Assembly: GCA_040219935.1 (NCBI GenBank) | Contig: JAVJUA010000084.1 | Coordinates: 124,001-188,000, forward strand | Length of the DNA: 64,000 nt | DNA from: UBA7803 sp040219935 | Lineage (GTDB): Bacteria; Pseudomonadota; Gammaproteobacteria; Pseudomonadales; Azotimanducaceae | Direction of reading: 5' to 3' | Shown here: in pieces, positions 26,177 through 34,931 of the stretch | Layout of the letters: each line of letters begins with the position of its first letter | Position numbering within the stretch: the first letter of the stretch is position 1 | Program-made: the position numbers and the translations under genes | The notes under the pieces: generated by a model | The model's database searches: none | The model's input: only the letters and a program-made list of their open reading frames with translations | Told to the model about the DNA's origin: nothing

Positions 26177-26615
26177 TTCCTTCCTGTCCGACCCGAACCG
26201 CCAGCACGTCGCAACGCGCGCCGTGCAGCACCCCGTTGGCGGTAGAACCGAGCAGCAGGGCCAGGCCGTGCCGGCCATGGCTGCCCACCACGATCACGTC
26301 GGCACCGATCGAGTCGGCGGTGCGCTGGATCTCGCTCTCGGGCCGGCCGAAGATCAGGTGCTGGCGCTCGGCCGGTACCGACAGCGTAGCAGCGAACTCG
26401 GCAAGATGAGATTTCGCCTGCTCGTGAATCTGATCCTGAACGGTGGAGAGATCCATGGGTATGTCGCCGCCGTAGGCGAGGCTGAGCGGCTCGATGACGT
26501 GCACTACGTGCAGTTCGGCGTCGAAGGCCTGACAGAGACGGCGCGCACGGTTGGCAACGGCGTTGGATTCCTCCGTCAGGTCGACGGCGAGCAGGATGCG
26601 ACGGTAGTCAGACAT
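26163..26615 (-). CDS. Universal stress protein (UspA family)
   Basis: A 150-residue protein with the UspA fold: ILLAVDLTEES at the first strand and the ATP-binding signature VVGSHGRHGLALLLGSTANG near the C terminus. UspA-type proteins bind ATP and aid survival under stress. The start is preceded by GGGGGG, and a 15-base duplication of that ribosome site plus ATG gives a second possible start five codons upstream. It is in the same transcript as slt. Confidence 0.9.
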   Translation of the reverse strand: MSDYRRILLAVDLTEESNAVANRARRLCQAFDAELHVVHVIEPLSLAYGGDIPMDLSTVQDQIHEQAKSHLAEFAATLSVPAERQHLIFGRPESEIQRTADSIGADVIVVGSHGRHGLALLLGSTANGVLHGARCDVLAVRVGQEGTESS

Positions 26616-26643
26616 GTTGCCCCCCGGCATGTTGCCCCCCGGC
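26614..26643. repeat. 15-base tandem duplication of the usp ribosome site and start codon
   Basis: Two identical adjacent 15-base units (ATGTTGCCCCCCGGC on the plus strand). On the minus strand each reads GCCGGGGGGCAACAT, so G-run ribosome site and ATG are both doubled, in frame. Confidence 0.9.
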
Positions 26644-26721
26644 GTCGATTGCGGCGACGATACACACAAAGCGTATACCCCACAAGCGGCCGCCCGACGC
26701 GCGCCGAGGAGCCTGCCTGCC

Positions 26722-27294
26722 GTGGCCTGGATCATCATCATCGTGATCTTCATCGTCGCTTTCGGCCCCTTGTTATGGCTGATGCCGACGCCACGGGAGC
26801 GCCGCCTCGCGCGGCTGCGGCAGCAGGCGCTGCAGGCCGGCCTGCGGGTCGAGCTGGGACGTCTGCCGCGTTCGGACCCGACGCCGGACCAGCGGGTAAC
26901 CGCCGGCGGCCGGGCGCTGGATCTGAGCCGCGAGTGCGCGGTATATCAGCAGCCGCTGGCGAAGCGGCTGCGCCACCTGCCCCCGGCGCGCGTGCTGCGC
27001 GGCGACCTGGGCGCCCCTGCCTGGCCGGGATGGTCGTTCGAGCTGGGCGCGAAGCCCGAGCACCCGCGTCTCGGCGCCACCCTGGACGCGCTCGCCGCCC
27101 TGGTCGACACCCTGCCGGACGACGTCATCGCGCTGGAATGGCGCGGTCACGAGGTGGGTGCCTATTGGCTGGAAAGCCCCGGCAGCGGGTCTGAATCGGT
27201 GCCCGCCCTGGCCTCGAAGCTGGCTGCCGCCGCCGCCGCTCTGGGCGCTCTGGACGCCTCTCTCGAGCCTGCGACCGATCCAGGAAACATTTGA
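26722..27294 (+). CDS. Membrane-anchored hypothetical protein, 190 aa
   Basis: It starts with an N-terminal membrane helix directly after a GTG start (AWIIIIVIFIVAFGPLLWLM), then a basic stretch TPRERRLARLRQQALQAG and a soluble domain with no known motif. AGGAG lies about 11 bases before the GTG. A longer frame from 26614 runs through the usp promoter region and is less likely. The single anchor followed by a basic helix puts the soluble part in the cytoplasm. The topA promoter overlaps its stop codon. Confidence 0.7.
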   Translation: MAWIIIIVIFIVAFGPLLWLMPTPRERRLARLRQQALQAGLRVELGRLPRSDPTPDQRVTAGGRALDLSRECAVYQQPLAKRLRHLPPARVLRGDLGAPAWPGWSFELGAKPEHPRLGATLDALAALVDTLPDDVIALEWRGHEVGAYWLESPGSGSESVPALASKLAAAAAALGALDASLEPATDPGNI

Positions 27295-27320
27295 CACTGC
27301 TTTCGGGCTGGCCTTATAAC
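27291..27320 (+). promoter_or_regulatory. Predicted sigma-70 promoter of topA
   Basis: TTGACA at 27291-27296, an 18-base spacer, then TATAAC at 27315-27320. The start codon of topA is 28 bases further on. The -35 box overlaps the TGA of the preceding gene (27292-27294). Confidence 0.7.
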
Positions 27321-27348
27321 GGCGCCGAATTTTCCCGCCTGGAGGTCC

Positions 27349-30132
27349 ATGGCCCGCTCCCTCGTCATCGTTGAGTCTCCCGCCAAAGCGAAAACCATCA
27401 ACCGCTATCTCGGTAAAGATTTCATCGTCAAATCCAGCGTTGGGCATATCCGTGATCTGCCGGTGGGCGGCCAGGAGACGGATGCCAAGGCGCGGGCCAA
27501 GCAGGCGGCGAAGACCCGCAAGCTGACCCCGGAGCAGAAGGCCGAGCACCAGCGGAAGCGGGCGCGCGAGCGTCTGATCAAGCGCATGGGCGTCGACCCC
27601 GAGTCGGGCTGGGAAGCCGAGTATCAGGTGCTGCCGGGCAAGGAGAAGGTGGTACAGGAGCTGGCGCGCCTGGCCGAGAAGGCGGACACCATCTACCTCG
27701 CCACCGACCTCGATCGGGAGGGTGAGGCCATCGCCTGGCACCTGCGGGAGACCATCGGCGGCGATCCGGCACGCTACCGGCGGGTGGTGTTCAACGAGAT
27801 CACCCGCAAGGCCATCGAGCAGGCCTTCGCCGAGCCGGGTGAGCTGGACATGAACCGGGTCAACGCCCAGCAGGCCCGCCGCTTCCTCGATCGGGTGGTC
27901 GGGTTCGAGCTGTCGCCGCTGCTGTGGGCCAAGGTCGCCCGCGGCCTGTCGGCGGGCCGGGTGCAGTCGGTCGCCGTGCGTCTGGTGGTGGAGCGCGAAC
28001 GCGAGATCCGCGCCTTCGTGCCCGAGGAGTACTGGGAAGGCTTCGCCGATCTCGGCCGTGCCGGCCACCCGGACGCAGAGCCGCAGCGCTTCCAGGTGCT
28101 GAAGGACGGCGGCGAGAACTTCCGCCCCGGCGCCGGTGAGCCGGCCCACGAGGCCATGGCCAGGCTGGAGCAGCGGGCGTTCGTGGTCAGCGGCCGGGAA
28201 GACCGGCCCACCCGATCAAAGCCATCGGCACCCTACATCACCTCGACCCTGCAGCAGGCGGCCAGCACCTGGCTCGGCTACAGCGTCAAGAAGACCATGA
28301 CCCTGGCGCAGCGGCTGTACGAAGCCGGCTATATCACCTACATGCGCACCGACTCCACCAATCTGTCGGCGGATGCGGTCTCTGCCTGCCGCGACCACGT
28401 CGCCAGGACGTTCGGCGAGGACTACCTTCCCGAAGCGCCCAATGTCTACAGCAGCAAGGCGGATGCCCAGGAAGCCCACGAGGCCATCCGGCCTTCCAAC
28501 GTCGGCACCCGGCCGGAGATGCTGTCGGGCGTGGAAGATGACGGCGTGCGCCTCTACCGGCTGATCTGGGCCCAGTTCCTGCGCTGCCAGATGACGCCGG
28601 CGCGCTACCTGAGCACGGTCGTCAACGTACAGGCCGGCGAGTTCGAGCTGCGCATTCGCGGCCGCATTCTGCAGTTCGACGGCTACACCCGGGTGCCTCT
28701 GGTGGACAAGCGTGACCAGGGCAAGGACGAGACCCAGAGCGACGACGACCGGCCTCTGCCCGACTACCAGGTGGGCGAGAAGCTGACCCTGGCCGGCGTC
28801 GAGGCGGTGCAGCACTTCACCAAGCCGCCGCCGCGCTACTCCGAGGCGAGCCTGGTGCGCGAGCTCGAGAAGCGCGGCATCGGCCGGCCGTCCACGTACG
28901 CGGCCATCATCTCGACCATTCAGGATCGCGGCTATGTGACGCTGCGCAGTCGCCGCTTTCATGCCGAGAAGATCGGCGAGCTGGTGACCGACCGCCTGGT
29001 GGAGCAGTTCCAGCACCTGATGGACTACGGCTTCACCGCGGCGCTCGAGCGCGAGCTCGACCAGGTGGCCGACGGCGAGGTGGACTGGCGCGGCGTGCTG
29101 AACGAGTTCTACGATGACTTCAGCAACCGCCTGGAAGTGGCGCAGAACGCCACCGGCGGCATGCGCGCCAACGAGCCCACCGACACCGACGTACCCTGCG
29201 AGAAGTGCGGCCGGCACATGCAGATCCGCAATGCGTCCACGGGCGTGTTTCTCGGCTGCTCGGGCTACGGCCTGCCGCCGAAGGAGCGCTGCACCCACAC
29301 CATGAACCTCATCCCGGGGGACGAGGCCGTGGACGTGGAGCAGGACGATGAAGGCGAGTCGCGGCTGCTGCGCGCCAAGCATCGCTGCCCGGTGTGCTCG
29401 GCAGCCATGGACAGCTACCTGATCGACGAAACGCGCAAGCTGCACGTCTGCGGCAACAACCCCGACTGCGCCGGCTTCGAGGTGGAGCGGGGCCAGTTCC
29501 GCATCAGGGGCTATGAAGGCCCCGTGATCGAGTGCGACAAGTGCGGCGCCGACATGCAGCTCAAGTCCGGCCGCTTCGGCAAGTACTTCGGCTGCACGTC
29601 CGACGCCTGCAGGAACACGCGCAAGCTGCTGCGCAACGGTCAGCCGGCGCCGCCCAAGGCCGATCCGATCGCCATGCCCGAGCTGCGTTGCGAGAAGGTG
29701 GACGACTACTACCTGCTGCGCGACGGCGCCTCGGGCATCTTCCTGGCGGCCAGCCAGTTTCCCAAGAACCGGGAGACCCGGGCGCCCCTGGTCAGCGAGC
29801 TGAAGCCCCATGCCAACGAGCTCGACGAGAAGTTCCGCTACCTCCTGAACGCCCCGGAGCACGATCCCGACGGCAGGCCGGCCGTGATCCGGTTCAGCCG
29901 CAAGGAGCGCACCCAGTACGTGCAGTCGGAGGAAGACGGTAAGGCGACAGGCTGGCGCGCCGTCTATCAGGACGGCCGCTGGGTCACCGAGGACGGCCGC
30001 GGCGGATCGGGCGGCAAGCGGGCAGCCGCCAAGGCGAAGCCCAAGGCCAAAGCGAAGCCCAAGGCCAAAGCCTCGGCGAAACGCAGCAAGTCGTCGGCCG
30101 CCGACGGCCAGGAAAGGGGTGCCGGATCATGA
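27349..30132 (+). CDS. topA: DNA topoisomerase I
   Basis: A 927-residue type IA topoisomerase. The TOPRIM domain is N-terminal (SLVIVESPAKAKTINRYLG, with TDLDREGEAIAWH), and the active-site Tyr is Y331 in ITYMRTDSTNLS. After the cleavage domain come three CxxC zinc ribbons (CEKCGRHM, CPVCSAAM, CDKCGADM), then a Topo_C region and a Lys/Ala tail of near-tandem KAKPKAK units. It removes negative supercoils. A strong promoter lies just upstream. Its TGA overlaps the ATG of an 86-codon gene. Confidence 0.97.
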   Translation: MARSLVIVESPAKAKTINRYLGKDFIVKSSVGHIRDLPVGGQETDAKARAKQAAKTRKLTPEQKAEHQRKRARERLIKRMGVDPESGWEAEYQVLPGKEKVVQELARLAEKADTIYLATDLDREGEAIAWHLRETIGGDPARYRRVVFNEITRKAIEQAFAEPGELDMNRVNAQQARRFLDRVVGFELSPLLWAKVARGLSAGRVQSVAVRLVVEREREIRAFVPEEYWEGFADLGRAGHPDAEPQRFQVLKDGGENFRPGAGEPAHEAMARLEQRAFVVSGREDRPTRSKPSAPYITSTLQQAASTWLGYSVKKTMTLAQRLYEAGYITYMRTDSTNLSADAVSACRDHVARTFGEDYLPEAPNVYSSKADAQEAHEAIRPSNVGTRPEMLSGVEDDGVRLYRLIWAQFLRCQMTPARYLSTVVNVQAGEFELRIRGRILQFDGYTRVPLVDKRDQGKDETQSDDDRPLPDYQVGEKLTLAGVEAVQHFTKPPPRYSEASLVRELEKRGIGRPSTYAAIISTIQDRGYVTLRSRRFHAEKIGELVTDRLVEQFQHLMDYGFTAALERELDQVADGEVDWRGVLNEFYDDFSNRLEVAQNATGGMRANEPTDTDVPCEKCGRHMQIRNASTGVFLGCSGYGLPPKERCTHTMNLIPGDEAVDVEQDDEGESRLLRAKHRCPVCSAAMDSYLIDETRKLHVCGNNPDCAGFEVERGQFRIRGYEGPVIECDKCGADMQLKSGRFGKYFGCTSDACRNTRKLLRNGQPAPPKADPIAMPELRCEKVDDYYLLRDGASGIFLAASQFPKNRETRAPLVSELKPHANELDEKFRYLLNAPEHDPDGRPAVIRFSRKERTQYVQSEEDGKATGWRAVYQDGRWVTEDGRGGSGGKRAAAKAKPKAKAKPKAKASAKRSKSSAADGQERGAGS

Positions 30133-30389
30133 CTGCAACACTTCTGGAGATCACCGAGCTGGCCAACGGCGACGTCGTGCTGCGCGAGGCGGACACGGAG
30201 CCGGGCGCCCAGTCGGAGCCCCTGGTGCGCATCCGTTTCTCCGGTGAGGTGCGCGACATGCTCGGCAAGGACCTGGTGAGCGTGGCCGAAGCCATGATCG
30301 ATGCCGCCACCGAATATCTCGAGGCGGACGCGGAGGCTGCCACCGTGACCGACGACGACGACGAGGACGTGCCGCCCACCCTGCACTGA
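30129..30389 (+). CDS. Acidic hypothetical protein, 86 aa, coupled to topA
   Basis: The ATG overlaps the topA stop by four bases (ATGA), so it is translationally coupled. The protein starts MTATLLEITELANGDVVLRE, is predicted mostly beta then helical, and ends with a run DDDDEDVPPTLH. No cysteines and no membrane segment. I recognise it only as the kind of small acidic gene found after topA in related bacteria. Function unknown. Confidence 0.7.
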   Translation: MTATLLEITELANGDVVLREADTEPGAQSEPLVRIRFSGEVRDMLGKDLVSVAEAMIDAATEYLEADAEAATVTDDDDEDVPPTLH

Positions 30390-30410
30390 CCAAGCCGTCG
30401 CCTGGCTCGT

Positions 30411-31013
30411 TCAGGAGCCCTGGCGGATCACACCCACGGACAGCCCTTCGATGTGGAAGTCCTGCCGGGTCAGGTCAACCTCGATCGGGCTGAAGTCGTC
30501 GTTCTCCGGCAGCAGCAGCACGCGATGGCGTGCCCGGGTGCGCTGAAAGCGCTTCACGGTCACCTCGTCGTCGACGCGGGCCACCACCACCTGGCCGTTT
30601 GCGGCCTCGGGCGTGCGATGCACGGCCAGCAGGTCGCCGTCGAGAATGCCGATGCCGCGCATGCTGTCGCCCCGCACCCGCAGCAGAAAATCGGCTCGCG
30701 GCCGGAAAAAGCCCGCGGGAATGTCGACGTGATCTTCGATGTTCTGCTCTGCCAGGATCGGGTTGCCCGCAGCGACCCGGCCGACGATGGGCAGGCCCGG
30801 CGGCTCCGGCAGGCGGATGCCGCGGGAGGTGCCGGGGATCATCTCGATGGCACCCTTGCGGGCCAGCGCCTTCAGATGCTCCTCAGCCGCGTTCGGCGAG
30901 CGGAAGCCGAGCCGCTCGGCGATGTCGGCCCGGGTCGGCGGATAGCCGGTGTCGCTGATGTGCTGTCGGATCAGATCGAGTACCTGGGCTTGCCGGGGCG
31001 TAAGGTGGTCCAT
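30411..31013 (-). CDS. lexA: LexA repressor
   Basis: A 200-residue SOS repressor. The N-terminal winged helix starts MDHLTPRQAQVLDLI, and the autocleavage site is Ala82-Gly83 in GRVAAGNPI. The catalytic pair is Ser117 (RVRGDSMRG) and Lys154 (EVTVKRF). It represses the DNA-damage regulon until RecA-stimulated self-cleavage. Two LexA operators lie just upstream of its start, so it should autoregulate. No cell-division inhibitor gene follows, unlike in Pseudomonas. Confidence 0.97.
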   Translation of the reverse strand: MDHLTPRQAQVLDLIRQHISDTGYPPTRADIAERLGFRSPNAAEEHLKALARKGAIEMIPGTSRGIRLPEPPGLPIVGRVAAGNPILAEQNIEDHVDIPAGFFRPRADFLLRVRGDSMRGIGILDGDLLAVHRTPEAANGQVVVARVDDEVTVKRFQRTRARHRVLLLPENDDFSPIEVDLTRQDFHIEGLSVGVIRQGS

Positions 31014-31020
31014 GGGGCGC

Positions 31021-31056
31021 CTGTGTGGATATACAGTGGGCTGGGAGTATATACAG
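31021..31056. promoter_or_regulatory. Tandem LexA operators (SOS boxes)
   Basis: CTGTGTGGATATACAG at 31021-31036 matches the CTGT-N8-ACAG consensus exactly, and CTGGGAGTATATACAG at 31041-31056 differs at one half-site base. Their centres are 20 bases apart, about two helical turns, as at E. coli lexA. They lie 8 bases upstream of the lexA start and 76 bases from the divergent LolA-like gene. Confidence 0.88.
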
Positions 31057-31131
31057 CACACGGGCCATTTGCACCGCCCCGAATTGCTGCATACCATCCG
31101 CTTCGCGAGCCACGGGAAGCAAACAGGCGTC

Positions 31132-31968
31132 ATGCGGATTGTAGGGCTCACGCCCATTGGCATCGGGATGATGTGGTTGGGCCTGGCATGGGCGGCTGCA
31201 GCGTCGGCGCAGCCCGTGGCGGCGCTGCCGGAGCTGGCCGGCATGGCGCCGGCGCAGCAGGGCCTCGCCATCTTCCGGGAGAAAGACCGTCTGGAGTCCG
31301 GCTACCGCGATCTGGAGGTCGGCCTCGAAATGGTGCTGCGCGACCGTCGCGGCACGGAATCCCGCCGCGAGCTGTCCATCAGTCAGCTCGAGATTGACGA
31401 CGATGGCGACCGCCTGCTGGTGGTGTTCGATACGCCGAAGCCCATCCGCGGCACGGCCCTTCTGAGCTACAGCCGCATCGAAGCCGACGACGACCAGTGG
31501 CTTTACCTGCCGGCGCAGCGGCGCGTCAAGAAGATCGCCTCGCGCAACAAGTCCGGCCCCTTCCTGGGCAGCGAGTTCGCCTTCGAAGACCTGGCGCTGC
31601 AGCAGATCGAGAAGTTCGACTACCAGCTGCTCGGCACCGAGTCGTGCGGCGGCCAGGCCTGCTACCGGGTTGAGCGCGTACCCCACGATCCGTACTCCGG
31701 CTACTCCCGCCAGGAGGTGCTGCTGGAGACGGGCAGCCTGCGCGTCGAGCGCATCGACTACTTCGATCGCGCCGGGCGGCCTCTGAAGACGCTGGTGAAC
31801 GACGACTACGTGCTGCACGAAGAGCGGTTCTGGAAGCCGCGGCGCATGTTCATGGAGAACCTGCAGACCGGCAAGACCACGGAGCTCTTGTGGCGCGACT
31901 TCCGCTTCGGCATCGGCCTGACCGCGGAGCGCGACTTCTCCACCAACAGCCTGATGAGGGCGCGATGA
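31132..31968 (+). CDS. LolA-like outer-membrane lipoprotein-sorting family protein
   Basis: A 278-residue exported protein. The signal peptide covers about residues 1-27 (ending WAAAASA). The body has the pattern of the LolA-like family (PF17131): MVLRDRRGTESRRELSIS, LLSYSRIEADDDQWLYLPAQ, RRVKKI, and SEFAFEDL. These proteins usually sit beside RND/MMPL exporters and a beta-barrel protein. Here the barrel partner follows with ATGA coupling, but no RND gene is present. Start ATG 31132 is chosen for the signal peptide. It diverges from lexA. Confidence 0.82.
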   Translation: MRIVGLTPIGIGMMWLGLAWAAAASAQPVAALPELAGMAPAQQGLAIFREKDRLESGYRDLEVGLEMVLRDRRGTESRRELSISQLEIDDDGDRLLVVFDTPKPIRGTALLSYSRIEADDDQWLYLPAQRRVKKIASRNKSGPFLGSEFAFEDLALQQIEKFDYQLLGTESCGGQACYRVERVPHDPYSGYSRQEVLLETGSLRVERIDYFDRAGRPLKTLVNDDYVLHEERFWKPRRMFMENLQTGKTTELLWRDFRFGIGLTAERDFSTNSLMRAR

Positions 31969-33641
31969 GCGGACGCCGCGCCGCGCCGCGTCGGCACGAA
32001 GTCCGGCGCGCCGGCGTCTGGCTGCTGGCCGCCATGCTGGCCCTGACGGCCGCGGCGGGTGCGGCCGCTGCTGCTGCCGCCGCCACCGAGAGCCTGGTGT
32101 TCGGCAGCTTCCGCAGCGAAGCCAACGCCCGTGGCTGGGCGCAGACGCTGGACGGCCGCCTGGACGCCGATTTCCGGGTCGAGCGCGTGCACCGTGACGA
32201 CGGCGTCTGGTGGCGGGTGCGCACCGGACCGCTGACGGCCGAGGCCATGGACGCCCTGAGCAGCAATGCCCGCGCTCAGGGACTCAGCATCTGGGTGGTC
32301 CGCGGCACGCTGGAACGGCCGTCCACCATCACCGCCTCCACCTCGGCGGAGTCGATAGACCCGGTCCCCGAGCCCGCCGCCGCCGGCACCCGGCCGCCGG
32401 TGGCGATGGCGGCCGCAAGCCGACCCGCCCGTCGCGCAGCAGCGGCGGATGCCGGTCGGGACGACGGCGGCATGCGTTCCTACACCGACTTCGATCTCGG
32501 ACTGCAGAGCCGCGCCTACCGGCAGCGGGGCCTGTTCGGTCAGAGCCGCTTCCAGCCGTCCTTCAGCGCCCGCCTCGAGTACCAGGCGAGTTGGAATGAC
32601 GATCGCTCGACCTTCAAGGCCGTGCCGTTCGTGCGTGTAGACGCGGAGGACGACGAGCGCACCCACGCCGACCTGCGGGAGTTCTACTACACCCGGGTCG
32701 GTCCCGACTGGGAGCTGCACGTCGGCGCCCGGCAGATCTTCTGGGGCGTGACCGAGTTCAACCACCTGGTGGACATCGTCAACCAGACCGACCTGGTCGA
32801 GGACATCGACACCGAGGAGAAGCTGGGCCAGCCCATGGTGCAGCTTTCCCTGGTGCGCGATTGGGGCATTGTCGATCTGTTCCTGCTCACCGGCTTCCGG
32901 GAGCGCACGTTCCCGGGCGATGACGGCCGGCTGCGGCTACCCGTGGAGGTGGACACCGATGACGCCTGGTATGCGTCGGGCGCGGGCCGCAACCGGATCG
33001 ACGGCGCGGTGCGCTGGTCGCACCACCTGGGCCCGCTCAGCCTCGGCATTCATCATTTCTCCGGCACCAGCCGCGACCCGCGGTTCACGCCGGTGGCCGA
33101 CGGCGGCGGCGTGGTGCTGCGGCCGGCCTATCATGTCATCGATCAGACCGGCATCGACGCCCAGGCCATCTTCGGCGACTGGGCGTGGAAGCTCGAGGCC
33201 CTCACCCGCAGCGGCGATGGCGATCGCTACCACGCCGTCACCGCCGGCTTCGAGCGCACCCTGGTTGGCGTGCTCGGCACCCGCAGCGATCTCGGCGTGG
33301 TGGTGGAGTACATGTACGACCAGCGCGACGAGCTTGCCCACAACACGCTTTTCGAGCACGACCTGGCGGTGGGCGCCCGCTGGCGCGCCAACGATCTGGC
33401 CGACACCACGGCCCTGCTGGGGGTGATTCAGGACGTGCGCACCGATGAGTATCTGGTCAGCCTGGAAGCCAGCCGCCGGCTTGGCGCGAGCTGGCAGATG
33501 TCCCTGGAGGCGCGCCTGTTCGGCGGTGCCGATCCGCTGCCCGCCGGGGCACCGCTGCCCGTGCTGCTGGACGGCCGGGTCAAGAGCCGGGCGCTGCAGC
33601 GCGACGACTACCTGCAGCTGGAGCTGACCCGTTACTTCTGA
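31965..33641 (+). CDS. Outer-membrane beta-barrel protein with N-terminal SPOR-like domain
   Basis: A 558-residue exported protein. A basic start and hydrophobic signal segment (WLLAAMLALTAAAGAAAAAA) is followed by a SPOR-like domain at about residues 40-110 (LVFGSFRSEANARGWAQTL, later WWRVRTGPLTAEAMDAL) and an Ala/Pro-rich linker to about residue 165. The rest is a long beta-barrel with aromatic girdles, ending LELTRYF; a C-terminal Phe is the BAM recognition signal. The barrel part resembles DUF1302-type proteins. Coupled by ATGA to the LolA-like gene. Confidence 0.75.
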   Translation: MSGRRAAPRRHEVRRAGVWLLAAMLALTAAAGAAAAAAAATESLVFGSFRSEANARGWAQTLDGRLDADFRVERVHRDDGVWWRVRTGPLTAEAMDALSSNARAQGLSIWVVRGTLERPSTITASTSAESIDPVPEPAAAGTRPPVAMAAASRPARRAAAADAGRDDGGMRSYTDFDLGLQSRAYRQRGLFGQSRFQPSFSARLEYQASWNDDRSTFKAVPFVRVDAEDDERTHADLREFYYTRVGPDWELHVGARQIFWGVTEFNHLVDIVNQTDLVEDIDTEEKLGQPMVQLSLVRDWGIVDLFLLTGFRERTFPGDDGRLRLPVEVDTDDAWYASGAGRNRIDGAVRWSHHLGPLSLGIHHFSGTSRDPRFTPVADGGGVVLRPAYHVIDQTGIDAQAIFGDWAWKLEALTRSGDGDRYHAVTAGFERTLVGVLGTRSDLGVVVEYMYDQRDELAHNTLFEHDLAVGARWRANDLADTTALLGVIQDVRTDEYLVSLEASRRLGASWQMSLEARLFGGADPLPAGAPLPVLLDGRVKSRALQRDDYLQLELTRYF

Positions 33642-33651
33642 GCGCACCCAG

Positions 33652-34206
33652 GTGCCGCCCGAAGTGCTGGCCGCGCGGGCGCGGGCCGAATGCCTGGTGG
33701 ACGCGCAGACCGTCGCCCGGGCGGTAGACCGGCTGGCGGTGCGGCTCGCCGTCGAGTTGCAGGATGCCAACCCGTGGCTGCTGACCGTGATGCACGGCGC
33801 GCTGCCGCTGGCTGGGTGGCTGCTGGCCCGGCTGCCGTTTCCGCTGCAGGTGGGCTACCTGCACGTGGGCCGCTACGGTGATGCCACCGACGGCGGCGAG
33901 CTGCGTTGGCACGCCGCCCCTGACTACCCGCTCCAGGGCCGCACCGTGCTCCTGATCGACGATGTCCTTGACCGCGGTGAGACGCTGGCAGCGCTGGTGC
34001 GCTGGGCGCGCGACGCCGGCGCCGCCCGGGTGCTGACCGCGGTGCTGGTGGACAAGGTCGTCGCCGCCACGCGTCCGGTGGCGGCCGACTTCGCGGCGCT
34101 GCAATGCCCCGACCGCTTTCTGTTCGGCTGCGGCATGGATTTTCAGGGCTACTGGCGCAACCTGCCCGACATTCATGCCTTGCCTGCCGGCGACGGCGCA
34201 CCGTGA
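33652..34206 (+). CDS. Hypoxanthine-guanine phosphoribosyltransferase
   Basis: A 184-residue type I phosphoribosyltransferase. The PRPP-binding motif is VLLIDDVLDRGETLAAL, the pyrophosphate loop MHGALPLAGW, and the purine-site region FLFGCGMDFQGYWRNLPDI. It converts hypoxanthine to IMP in purine salvage. The GTG start at 33652 gives the family length; the ribosome site is weak. The next gene, a methylthioinosine phosphorylase, overlaps its stop by GTGA, so the hypoxanthine released there can be salvaged here. Confidence 0.87.
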   Translation: MPPEVLAARARAECLVDAQTVARAVDRLAVRLAVELQDANPWLLTVMHGALPLAGWLLARLPFPLQVGYLHVGRYGDATDGGELRWHAAPDYPLQGRTVLLIDDVLDRGETLAALVRWARDAGAARVLTAVLVDKVVAATRPVAADFAALQCPDRFLFGCGMDFQGYWRNLPDIHALPAGDGAP

Positions 34207-34931
34207 GCTGGGCCGTGATCGGCGGCTCCGCGGCGCTGCCGGCCGTGGCCGGGTTCGAGGCCTTCGACGTCGCCGAGGGCGCCTTCGGGCCGCCCTCGGC
34301 AGCGCCCCGGCGCGGGCGCATCGGCGCCACGGAGGTAGTGTTTCTGGCGCGCCACGGCGAGCCGCACCGGATCGCGCCGCACGCCATCAACAGCCGGGCC
34401 AACGTCGACCTGCTGGCCCGGCTCGGGGTGAGCGGCGTGATTGCGCTCACCACCGTCGGCGGCATCACCGCCCGGGCGCCCGCCGGAGCGCTGCTGCTGC
34501 CCCATCAGCTCATCGACTACACCTGGGGCAGGCCCCACACCTTCAGCGACGCGGCGACGCTTCTGCACGCCGACTTCGCGGAGCCCTTCGATGCCGGGCT
34601 GCGCCGGGCGCTGGCGGCCGCCGCGCAGCGGGCCGGGGTCGAGCTCGGTCAGCAGGCCGTGTACGGGTGCACCCAGGGCCCCCGCTTCGAGACCGCGGCC
34701 GAAATCGAGCGCATGGATCGGGACGGTTGCGACATCGTCGGCATGACGGCCATGCCCGAGGCGGCCCTGGCCCGCGAGCGGGGGCTGCCGTACGCGCTGG
34801 TGTCGCTGGTGGTGAACCCGGCCGCCGGGCGCGCCGCCGACCCCTTCGACATGGACGCCATCCGCCGCGTCTCGGCAACCGGCATGGCGGCGGTGGACGC
34901 GTTGCTACGGGCGCTGTTCGCCGGCGGCTGA
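34203..34931 (+). CDS. S-methyl-5'-thioinosine phosphorylase (MTAP/PNP family)
   Basis: A 242-residue protein. PNP/MTAP family motifs are VIGGSA at the N terminus, ALTTVGGITA, the phosphate/ribose site GCTQGPRFETAAEI and GMTAMPEAALARE. At the purine-contact position it has Asn205 (SLVVNPAAGR). In human enzymes this position is Asn in 6-oxopurine-specific PNP and Asp in adenine-specific MTAP. This supports methylthioinosine rather than methylthioadenosine as substrate, as reported for Pseudomonas PA3004. The GTG start overlaps the upstream stop. Confidence 0.83.
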   Translation: MSWAVIGGSAALPAVAGFEAFDVAEGAFGPPSAAPRRGRIGATEVVFLARHGEPHRIAPHAINSRANVDLLARLGVSGVIALTTVGGITARAPAGALLLPHQLIDYTWGRPHTFSDAATLLHADFAEPFDAGLRRALAAAAQRAGVELGQQAVYGCTQGPRFETAAEIERMDRDGCDIVGMTAMPEAALARERGLPYALVSLVVNPAAGRAADPFDMDAIRRVSATGMAAVDALLRALFAGG

